A model generated the notes under the pieces. It did no database searches. It saw only the letters and a program-made list of their open reading frames with translations, and had not been told where the DNA came from. Position numbers and translations under genes: made by a program. A DNA stretch of 11,795 nt from JAPLKX01 sp035530195 (lineage in GTDB: Bacteria > Hydrogenedentota > Hydrogenedentia > Hydrogenedentales > SLHB01): positions 1-11,795 of the forward strand of contig DATKVG010000151.1 of NCBI GenBank assembly GCA_035530195.1. Direction: 5' to 3'. Below are positions 1 to 5,604 of the stretch, in pieces (the stretch's first letter is position 1; each line of letters begins with the position of its first letter).

Positions 1-1
1 T

Positions 2-127
2 CCAGTCGGGCTACGCCCTCCTTCCGTCGCAGCAACTGGGAAGAAACCCAAGCCTGCCCACAACCACCCCTGGAAGCGCCCGTTTAAACCGGACACTTCT
101 ACTTTGCAGGAAACCGGACATTTCTAA
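2..127 (+). CDS. Transposase C-terminal fragment (5' end outside window)
   Basis: An open frame enters from the left edge and stops at TAA 125-127, giving 41 visible residues. It contains the segment KKPKPAHNHPWKRPFK followed by PDTSTLQETGHF. From memory, a basic tail with a HPW(K/R)(R/K)PF motif that runs into a translated terminal repeat (STLQ..TGHF) occurs at the C-termini of integrase-core (DDE) transposases of the IS21/IS481 type. The catalytic domain lies outside the window, so activity and family cannot be judged. The last 14 or so codons are made from the terminal repeat itself, which means gene and element end overlap. It could instead be a decayed remnant, but the frame is intact as far as seen. 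Confidence 0.5.
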   Translation, partial: PVGLRPPSVAATGKKPKPAHNHPWKRPFKPDTSTLQETGHF

Positions 128-132
128 TTTGC
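86..132 (+). repeat. Two-copy tandem terminal repeat, 25-bp period
   Basis: Copy 1 (86-107) and copy 2 (111-132) are 22-base units that match at 20 of 22 positions. They share AAACCGGACA, then (C/T)TTCTA, then (C/A)TTTGC. The start-to-start distance is 25 bases, about two and a half helical turns. They sit at the inferred right end of the insertion sequence and probably form transposase binding sites. The first copy is entirely coding, and the stop codon of the transposase frame falls inside the second. Confidence 0.7.
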
Positions 133-139
133 GTTGACA

Positions 140-294
140 GAGTCAAAAACGGATGCCAAAATAACACCTGAAAATATAGGGTTGCCCATACCGAGGGGCG
201 ATTTGCGGACTTGTAAAAAAATGCGAAAACCGGCCGGCCTGTCCGTAAAACACAGCCCCGCAAGAACGACACTGCTTTCCAGCGGAGTAACCAG
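140..294. other. Intergenic stretch, no gene seen
   Basis: Between the inferred insertion-sequence edge and the pseudopilin terminator I see no frame with a credible ribosome site or recognisable protein, and no RNA gene. The only notable base pattern is a short CCGGCCGG palindrome near 231-238. This is probably the flank in which the insertion sequence landed. Confidence 0.5.
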
Positions 295-329
295 AAAAAA
301 ACCTCTCCGGACCCGCTCCGGAGAGGTTT
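295..329 (-). terminator. Rho-independent terminator of the pseudopilin gene
   Basis: A perfect 13-bp inverted repeat (299-311 with 317-329) encloses a 5-base loop (312-316). On the minus strand the stem CCGGAGAGGTTT is followed by a run of seven T (complement of 295-301). It lies 29 bases after the stop codon of the minus-strand pseudopilin gene, in the right orientation and at the right distance to end that transcript. The stem is perfect and GC-rich, so this is a strong prediction. Confidence 0.9.
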
Positions 330-357
330 GAGGAACAATTCTGTCTGTTGCGAAGGG

Positions 358-1254
358 CTACTTGCTGTATACGGCACCCACTGCGAGGGCCATTGCCCGA
401 GTGACAGGGGGTTCCGAGGGATACTTGATGAATTCGACGTGACCGTCCATGAACAGAATGTTCGCTCCGCCGGGGATATGGTTGAAGTACTCGGGTTGAG
501 TGCCCAGAGCGTCACCCATGATGAAGATTTCGCTCTGTGCTTTCGCGCTGGCGGCAGGGTTGTTGATGTCGGTGATAAGAAATCGCTCGATACCTTCACG
601 GAGGCGGTAGAGGATGTCGCCGCCGGTGTTGCCTAATCCCGGCGCGACGGCGCTGAGGTTCACGTCGTTATCGATTGCTGAGAAATCGATAATGATTGTG
701 GCTACCACAGCTTCGTCGGTCAGGGCGGTGAACTGCCAGGCAGCACCCGGGTAGGCGGGGTCCTTGGGCGAGTCTGCATCGTCGCCAACGCGGTCGAGGA
801 GCCACGCGAAGTAGCCGTAGCTGATGTCGGCTTCATCGGAGCAGCCGCCCTCAGTTCCGGGCGGATTGGGACCATGAGTGGCATCCGTGGGGGGGTAGGA
901 AACGCACCACGACCCGTCGCTGTACTGCAGGTTCTCTGGATCATTGTCAGGATCCGACGGACACAGCAGGACGTTGGGGTCCGTCAGATACTCGGGGAAT
1001 ACCGAGGGTATAAATGGTGCCGCCGCAAAGTCAGAGAAATCGGGCGAGAGTTGCGCACGCGGGTATTTGCCGCCCTTGGACTCGTTGGAGTACATCTTGT
1101 AGATGATACCCCATTGTTTGAGGTTATTGGCGCAGCTTGCTCTGCGGGCCGCTTCCCGTGCTCGCGCGAGAGCGGGCAAGAGGATCGCTGCAAGAATCCC
1201 GATGATGGCAATGACAACAAGCAGTTCAATAAGCGTAAAACCTTTTGTTCTCAT
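358..1254 (-). CDS. Type II secretion/type IV pilin-like protein with H-x10-DG tail (DUF1559-like)
   Basis: This is a 298-residue secreted pseudopilin-like protein. The N-terminus MRTKGFTLIELLVVIAIIG is a class III (prepilin peptidase) signal, with predicted cleavage after Gly5, Phe6 as +1 and Glu10 as the conserved +5 residue. A hydrophobic helix runs to about residue 30 and is followed by the basic RAREAARRAS segment. The C-terminus carries HIPGGANILFMDGHVEF, the H-x-DG motif of the large PVC-type family, here with ten residues between His259 and Asp270. CPSDP at residues 98-102 is also common in that family. The ATG at 1254 is chosen over an upstream in-frame start at 1305 because GGAGGAG lies just before it and the pilin signal begins there. 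The gene has its own promoter and terminator, so it looks monocistronic. The family is expanded in these phyla, and individual members have no assigned function: scaffold, adhesion or secretion roles are all open. Confidence 0.93.
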   Translation of the reverse strand: MRTKGFTLIELLVVIAIIGILAAILLPALARAREAARRASCANNLKQWGIIYKMYSNESKGGKYPRAQLSPDFSDFAAAPFIPSVFPEYLTDPNVLLCPSDPDNDPENLQYSDGSWCVSYPPTDATHGPNPPGTEGGCSDEADISYGYFAWLLDRVGDDADSPKDPAYPGAAWQFTALTDEAVVATIIIDFSAIDNDVNLSAVAPGLGNTGGDILYRLREGIERFLITDINNPAASAKAQSEIFIMGDALGTQPEYFNHIPGGANILFMDGHVEFIKYPSEPPVTRAMALAVGAVYSK

Positions 1255-1331
1255 GACACGTTCTCCTCCATCTGTAATAAGCCAAAATCTCCCATATAGA
1301 CGCACCTGCGGCCGCCACAGACTTGCTTCTG

Positions 1332-1360
1332 ATTGTAGTCGCCTTTGCCGATCTTGTCAA
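1332..1360 (-). promoter_or_regulatory. Sigma70-type promoter of the pseudopilin gene
   Basis: Reading the minus strand, TTGACA (complement of 1355-1360) is followed by exactly 17 bases and then TACAAT (complement of 1332-1337). This is a full match to the -35 consensus and 5 of 6 to the -10, at the optimal spacing. The start of transcription would be near 1325, giving a leader of about 70 bases before the ATG at 1254. In a GC-rich genome such a match is unlikely by chance, and it suggests high constitutive housekeeping expression. Confidence 0.8.
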
Positions 1361-1650
1361 TGCCGATTCTACTGTCATGGCCCCTCTTTGAGGCCGTTCA
1401 CGACCTGGAAGGCGCCCCGCCGCCCTGTTCGTGCGAACCCGGGCGGACCTCCCCATCGGGTCTTGAGTCCTTTCCATATCCTGCACACACCGCCTTGGTC
1501 ATGTCGGCGCGGGCATCAGTCAGCCCAGCAGCAATCTGTCGTACAAATATCCCGGAGGGATTCTGTTGGTGCTTGCACACAGACCTCTCGGCGAAGGGCG
1601 TTTTACCAAAAGTGGAAAGCACGGAGCGATTGCCCCGTCTCGCCCGGCCC
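1361..1650. other. Gene-free part of the divergent intergenic region
   Basis: The 525 bases between the pseudopilin start and the oxidoreductase start hold no convincing gene. Open frames cross it on both strands, but none has a good ribosome site, and their translations (rich in Arg, Pro and Ser) look like chance frames in GC-rich DNA. An imperfect inverted repeat lies around 1379-1395 (GGCC, CCTC, TTT, GAGGCC). The length leaves room for regulatory sites of both flanking genes, but I could not identify any beyond the two promoter predictions. Confidence 0.5.
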
Positions 1651-1680
1651 TTGCTTCCATTGGATTCGCTGATATAGGAT
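1651..1680 (+). promoter_or_regulatory. Possible promoter of the oxidoreductase-isomerase pair
   Basis: TTGCTT (1651-1656) is followed after 16 bases by TATAGG (1673-1678), or after 18 bases by TAGGAT (1675-1680). Either reading would place the start of transcription near 1686, leaving a leader of about 95 bases before the ATG at 1781. The match to consensus is moderate, and this is the best candidate I see in the region. Confidence 0.35.
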
Positions 1681-1780
1681 AACGGGCGCGAGCGGTTGTT
1701 GTTTGCTCGGATCATGTGGGACCGAGGGTGCGGGCACAACGGGTTCAACTGGAAGTAGTAAATTCTTCAGGAGAAAAGAG

Positions 1781-3055
1781 ATGAACAATCAGCATGGTGA
1801 AGGGATGAGCCGGAGGTCGTTTGGCAAGCTGTCGGCGGCGGCGGGTTTTGCGGTCGTAACGGGAAGGGCATTCGCCGCGGATGTCAATACGGACACGTTG
1901 CGTGTGGGTTTGATCGGGTGCGGTGGCCGCGGGACGGACGCTGCCGCGAACATGCTCGAAGGGAATGACAACGTGGTGCTGGTGGCGATGGCGGACGTGT
2001 TCGAAGACCGGCTCATATCGTCGCTCAGTCGGCTGAAGAATAGCAAGAAAGAAAAGGTGGCGACCAAGGTGGCGGTCGACAAGGGGCACTGTTTCACCGG
2101 GTTCGACGCCTACAAGAAACTCCTGGAGACGGACGTGAACGTGGTGATCCACGGCGCGCTTCCCTACTGCCGGCCCCAGCATATCGCGGCCGTCATTGAC
2201 GCCGGAAAACACCTGTTCACCGAAAAACCGGTCGCGGTCGATCCGGAGGGCATCCGGATGGTGATGGCCGCCGCCGAGAAAGCCAGGGAGAAGAAGCTCA
2301 GCCTCGTGGCGGGGACGCAACGGCGCCACCAGAAAGAATATGTCGAGACGGTCAAACGGATCCGGGACGGGGATCTCGGGAAGATCCAGGCGATGCGGGC
2401 GTATTGGTGCGGGAGCCTGCCGTTCTGCCACGAGCGCAAAGCCGACTGGAGCGATCTCGAATACCGGCTGCGCAACTGGTACGCCTACTGCTGGGTGGCC
2501 GGCGACAACATCGTCGAGCAGCACGTTCACAACCTCGATGTCATGAATTGGGTGATGGGCGGGCCGCCGAAACGGGTGTTTGCGATGGGCGGCCGTTCGT
2601 GGAAAACGCCGGATGAGAAGTATGGCGACATCTACGACCATTTTGCCTGCGATTACGAGTACGAAGCAGATGGCGAGCCCGTTCGGATGACGAGTTTCAG
2701 CCGGCATTGGAAAGGGTGCGCCGAGGGCGTGTTTGAAGAGGTTGTCGGCACCAAGGGCACGAGCGACTGCCGCCGGATCGGCAAGAAGAGGGTTGAAGGC
2801 GGGATCGACCCGTACGTGCAGGAACACATAGACCTTATCGCGAGCATCCGTGGCACGGGCCCGTATTTGAACGAGGGCGTGCAAGTCGCCGAGAGTACGA
2901 TGACGGCCATCATGGGCCGGATGTCGGCGTACACGGGCCAAAACATCCTGTACAGCAAGGCGCTCGAGACGGATCTGAACCTCGTGCCAAAGGAATTTGA
3001 TTTCAGCAAGCCGTATCCGGTCGGGCCGGTTCCCAACCCCGGCTGGCAGGCTTAA
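1781..3055 (+). CDS. Tat-exported Gfo/Idh/MocA-family oxidoreductase
   Basis: The protein has 424 residues. A twin-arginine signal sits at residues 10-32 (SRRSFGK, a hydrophobic stretch, then FAAD), so export by Tat is predicted. The mature part opens with a Rossmann nucleotide-binding motif, VGLIGCGGRG (residues 42-51), and the acidic VAMADVFEDR (68-77). TEKPVAVD (147-154) contains the EKP signature of the family. A C-terminal substrate domain follows, with EQHVHNLDVMNW (246-257) carrying the usual His/Asp residues. Members oxidise or reduce sugars and sugar acids with NAD(P). Exported members often carry the cofactor with them, which would explain Tat use, but the substrate cannot be read here. 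The ATG at 1781 has AGGAG 7 bases upstream. An in-frame extension to 1703 lacks a ribosome site, and Met9 is a possible alternative that keeps the Tat motif. The gene is followed after 51 bases by a Tat-exported isomerase and is probably cotranscribed with it. Confidence 0.92.
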   Translation: MNNQHGEGMSRRSFGKLSAAAGFAVVTGRAFAADVNTDTLRVGLIGCGGRGTDAAANMLEGNDNVVLVAMADVFEDRLISSLSRLKNSKKEKVATKVAVDKGHCFTGFDAYKKLLETDVNVVIHGALPYCRPQHIAAVIDAGKHLFTEKPVAVDPEGIRMVMAAAEKAREKKLSLVAGTQRRHQKEYVETVKRIRDGDLGKIQAMRAYWCGSLPFCHERKADWSDLEYRLRNWYAYCWVAGDNIVEQHVHNLDVMNWVMGGPPKRVFAMGGRSWKTPDEKYGDIYDHFACDYEYEADGEPVRMTSFSRHWKGCAEGVFEEVVGTKGTSDCRRIGKKRVEGGIDPYVQEHIDLIASIRGTGPYLNEGVQVAESTMTAIMGRMSAYTGQNILYSKALETDLNLVPKEFDFSKPYPVGPVPNPGWQA

Positions 3056-3083
3056 CCGGCCAACCCTGTTGGCAGGCGTAACC
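3044..3083 (+). repeat. Short direct repeat spanning the oxidoreductase stop codon
   Basis: TGGCAGGCTTAACC (3044-3057), which includes the TAA stop, recurs as TGGCAGGCGTAACC (3070-3083) with one mismatch and a 26-base period. It looks like a small local duplication of the gene end into the spacer before the next gene. It contains no evident ribosome site, and the actual site of the next gene (GAGGAGGG, 3092-3099) lies downstream of the repeat. Confidence 0.6.
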
Positions 3084-3106
3084 GCACGATCGAGGAGGGT
3101 TACAAG

Positions 3107-3994
3107 ATGGATCGTCGCCAGTTTTTGACGGCGTGCGCCGCCACGGCAGGCGGAATCGCACTGATGAAGCCCGTCAAGGCGTTCGCTGCTCCGCCGGCGG
3201 ACAAGCCTTTTTCGAAGTCCAAGCTAAGAATGTCCGCGCCGATCAGTTTCTTCCCCGGCGAGACATCCGAAGAAAAACTCGAGGTGGTAGCGGCGTGGGG
3301 CCTTCCCGCCTATGAGTGGCTTGGGCCGAGCGGCGATTTCGCGTCGCTGCGCAAGAAGGCGGATTCGCTTGGGCTGGTGCTGAGCTGCACGAGCGGCGCG
3401 GGCGCGATCAAGCCGGGGCAGATGGTGCTGCCATCGGATCACGACCGGCTCGTCGAGCAGTTTAAGCGGAACGTGCAGATGGCGCACGCGCTGAACTGCA
3501 CGCGCCTCATCGGCCTCAGCGGCAACACGCGCAACGACGCCTCGTTCGAGGAACAGACCCAAAACGTGATCAACTGCGCAAAACGCCTGGCCCCGATAGC
3601 CGAGCAGGAAAACGTCATTCTCGTGCTCGAGATGCTCAACCCGCTGGTCGATCACAAGGGTTATTTCCTGACGCGGACCGATCACGGCGTGCAGATCGTC
3701 AAGGCGGTGGGCAGCCCCAACGTGAAGTTGTTGTTCGACATCTACCACCAGCAGATTACCGAAGGCAATGTGATTCGCAACCTGACGGAAAACATCGATT
3801 ACATCGGCCATTTCCACGTCGCCGACAACCCCGGCCGTAAAGAGCCGGGAACCGGCGAGATGAACTACACGAACATCTTCGCCGCGATCGCCAAAACCAA
3901 CTACGACGGATTCGTCGCGCTCGAGTGCGGCCATTCCACGAAGAATTACGAAGATACGTTGAACGCCACGCTGAAGTGCCTGGGCTTGGCATAA
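3107..3994 (+). CDS. Tat-exported sugar isomerase/epimerase, hydroxypyruvate-isomerase-like TIM barrel
   Basis: The protein has 295 residues. The N-terminus MDRRQFLTACAATAGG is a twin-arginine signal, with likely cleavage near AFAAPP (25-30). The rest matches the xylose-isomerase-like/AP-endonuclease-2 TIM barrel, closest by motif to hydroxypyruvate isomerase. Visible are VLEMLNP (Glu175), LLFDIYHQQITEG (Asp211, His214), GHFHVADNPGRKEPGTGEMNY (from 234) and ALECG (Glu273). Glu175, Asp211 and Glu273 are the expected metal and catalytic residues. In classical hydroxypyruvate isomerase the fourth ligand position is Gln in a H-x-Q-x-AD motif. Here it is His237, as in epimerase-type relatives, so the reaction may be epimerisation rather than hydroxypyruvate isomerisation. 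The start has GAGGAGGG 7 bases upstream. It lies 51 bases after the oxidoreductase and before a terminator, which suggests a two-gene unit acting on one sugar or sugar-acid substrate. Export of such an enzyme is a PVC-type habit; the substrate is unknown. Confidence 0.9.
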   Translation: MDRRQFLTACAATAGGIALMKPVKAFAAPPADKPFSKSKLRMSAPISFFPGETSEEKLEVVAAWGLPAYEWLGPSGDFASLRKKADSLGLVLSCTSGAGAIKPGQMVLPSDHDRLVEQFKRNVQMAHALNCTRLIGLSGNTRNDASFEEQTQNVINCAKRLAPIAEQENVILVLEMLNPLVDHKGYFLTRTDHGVQIVKAVGSPNVKLLFDIYHQQITEGNVIRNLTENIDYIGHFHVADNPGRKEPGTGEMNYTNIFAAIAKTNYDGFVALECGHSTKNYEDTLNATLKCLGLA

Positions 3995-4005
3995 AAGGAA
4001 ACAGC

Positions 4006-4037
4006 GGGGCCCAGATTAGCCGGGCCCCTCATTTTTT
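4006..4037 (+). terminator. Rho-independent terminator after the isomerase gene
   Basis: GGGGCCC (4006-4012) pairs with GGGCCCC (4022-4028) around a 9-base loop and is followed by TCA and a run of six T (4032-4037). It begins 11 bases after the isomerase stop codon and ends 28 bases before the start of the carboxypeptidase gene. It should separate the oxidoreductase-isomerase unit from the next gene, unless some read-through is used, because there is little room for a promoter between it and that gene. Confidence 0.8.
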
Positions 4038-4065
4038 GCAGCGCGGCAATGGGAGTTGCTTGAAG

Positions 4066-5604
4066 ATGCGCAACCCGTCTCGAGCGGTTGTTCTTATCCT
4101 GGTTCTTTTCTCGGGCATGGCGCGCGCGGCGGACGACGCGCGGCTCGGGCCGGTTTATGTGCTGAACATTACCGCGCCCGACGAGGCCGCCCTGCACGCG
4201 CTGGTAGAGGCCGGCTACGACGTGGCGTCCGTACATGGCCTCACCGCAACAATCTACGCAACGCCCGCCGAGCGCCAAACACTGCTGGCCACGGGCTGGC
4301 CTGTCACCGAGGTCGATCAGACTGCCGACATCGAGAAAACGCTCGGCGTCTACCACACCTACGACTCCCTCACAACCGAACTCGTCGAGACCTACGCCTC
4401 GCTGCACCCTGACATCTGCCGCATGCAGAGCCTCGGAAAGTCTTATCAAAACCGCGAGCTCTGGGCGCTGCTAATCACCGACTACCCGGACGCCGACGAA
4501 GACGAGCCGGAGTGCAAGTTCGTCGCGACCATGCACGGCGACGAGCCCATCGGAATGGAGCTTTGCCTCTACCTGATCGACCTGCTGCTGAATCAGTACG
4601 GCACTGACGAACGCATTACCTCACTCGTGGACAACACGGCCCTCTGGATTGTCCCGTTGATGAATCCTGACGGGTTGGAGAACGAGGACCGGCGGAACGC
4701 GCAAGGCTACGACCTGAACCGGAGGTTCCCCAACTATCCAAACGAGTTTACCGGGACAATTTTCAACACTCCGCTGGATGTGTCCGGCCGGCCGCCGGAA
4801 GTGGCCTGCATCATGAATTGGACCGCGCAGGAAAGCTTCACGCTTGCCGCCAACTTCCACACCGGCGCGCTCGTCGTCAACTACCCCTACGACCATGAGG
4901 AGGGTATACCGTCGGGCCAGCCCGCCCCCTCGCCCGACGAGGTGCTGTTCCAGGACATCTCCCGGCGCTACTCGATTAACAACAGCCCCATGTGGAACAA
5001 CCCCGCGTTTGAAGACGGCATTACCAACGGCAGCGACTGGTACGCCATCACCGGCGGCATGCAGGACTGGGACTACCGGTTTGCCGCCTGCAACCACGTG
5101 ACGGTCGAGCTGTTCAACACCATCAAAAAACCGGATAAATCGACCTTGGCGCAGCTTTGGGAAGACAATCGCGAGTCGATGCTGGCGTACCTCGAGTCGG
5201 CCCACATCGGCGTGCGCGGTATTGTAACGGACGCGGGGACCGGAGAGCCCGTGTACGCACAGGTGCGGGTCGTGGGCAACAGCCAACCCGTGTTCACCGA
5301 CCCCGACGCGGGCGATTACCACAGGATGCTGTTGCCCGGCACGTACACGCTCGTGGTGTCCGCGCCGGGTTACATCACGCAGCGAATTGAAGGTGTGGCG
5401 GTGGGAGAAGGCGTGGCCGTTATAGCAGATGCCGAGCTTGAGGAGTCGTCGATACCGGCAACGAGGTCGCCACTGGCGCGGCTGCTGCTGATGCTGCTTC
5501 TCGCTATCTTCGGCTTGAGACTGCTTTTCGGCAAGTCCTCGGATGAGGCGCATTTGGCAGGCGCCTTACTGCTGATGCCGGCGTTGTTCCTATCCGCCTG
5601 GTAA
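4066..5604 (+). CDS. Secreted M14-family zinc carboxypeptidase with C-terminal regulatory-like domain and membrane tail
   Basis: This 512-residue metallopeptidase should remove C-terminal amino acids from peptides outside the cytoplasm. A Sec signal peptide covers residues 1-22 (VVLILVLFSG, then MARA before AADD). The catalytic domain (about 95-375) shows the zinc motif H157-G-D-E160, NPDG (200-203), DLNRRFP (216-222, with the substrate-binding Arg), zinc ligand His265 in ANFHTGALVVNYPYD, NGSDWYAITGGMQDWDY (321-337, Tyr337) and catalytic Glu348 in HVTVELF. The GGMQD pattern and the downstream beta-sandwich (about 381-460, GVRGIVTDAGTGEPVYAQV) match the N/E subfamily (carboxypeptidase D/E/N type). 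Two hydrophobic stretches near the end (470-488 and 497-511) suggest C-terminal membrane anchoring. The ATG at 4066 is chosen because the signal peptide begins there; the ribosome site is weak (GGGAG about 10 bases upstream), and an in-frame start at 3925 would run through the previous gene and the terminator. All catalytic residues are present, so it is probably active. Confidence 0.93.
   Translation: MRNPSRAVVLILVLFSGMARAADDARLGPVYVLNITAPDEAALHALVEAGYDVASVHGLTATIYATPAERQTLLATGWPVTEVDQTADIEKTLGVYHTYDSLTTELVETYASLHPDICRMQSLGKSYQNRELWALLITDYPDADEDEPECKFVATMHGDEPIGMELCLYLIDLLLNQYGTDERITSLVDNTALWIVPLMNPDGLENEDRRNAQGYDLNRRFPNYPNEFTGTIFNTPLDVSGRPPEVACIMNWTAQESFTLAANFHTGALVVNYPYDHEEGIPSGQPAPSPDEVLFQDISRRYSINNSPMWNNPAFEDGITNGSDWYAITGGMQDWDYRFAACNHVTVELFNTIKKPDKSTLAQLWEDNRESMLAYLESAHIGVRGIVTDAGTGEPVYAQVRVVGNSQPVFTDPDAGDYHRMLLPGTYTLVVSAPGYITQRIEGVAVGEGVAVIADAELEESSIPATRSPLARLLLMLLLAIFGLRLLFGKSSDEAHLAGALLLMPALFLSAW

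Larger units (their letters stand above)
1..139 (+). mobile_element. Right end of an insertion sequence (partial)
   Basis: The first 139 bases look like the 3' end of an insertion sequence whose body lies left of the window. They contain a transposase C-terminus that reads into a two-copy terminal repeat. The outer edge is placed after GCGTTGACA (131-139), because read from outside inward this gives an end of the TGTCAACGC type, as in elements that begin with TG and end with CA, such as IS21-type elements. Multiple short repeats at the ends are also typical of IS21-type elements. The family assignment is inference. The left end and the target duplication cannot be seen. Confidence 0.55.

Noticed and set aside
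134..636. Plus-strand open frames near the left edge
   Set aside because: One runs through the terminator and the other lies antisense to the pseudopilin gene; neither has a ribosome site or family motif.
1103..1672. Plus-strand open frame crossing the gap upstream of the oxidoreductase
   Set aside because: It begins inside the pseudopilin gene on the opposite strand, has no ribosome site and gives an Arg/Pro/Ser-rich chance translation.
1745..2941. Long minus-strand open frame opposite the oxidoreductase gene
   Set aside because: It is antisense to a clear Gfo/Idh/MocA gene, has a His/Arg/Pro-rich translation without family motifs, and arises from GC-rich codon use.
3224..3934. Minus-strand open frame opposite the isomerase gene
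   Set aside because: It is a shadow of the isomerase reading frame with no start signal or motif.
4621..5553. Minus-strand open frame opposite the carboxypeptidase gene
   Set aside because: The peptidase frame has all catalytic residues; the antisense translation shows no recognisable domain or ribosome site.
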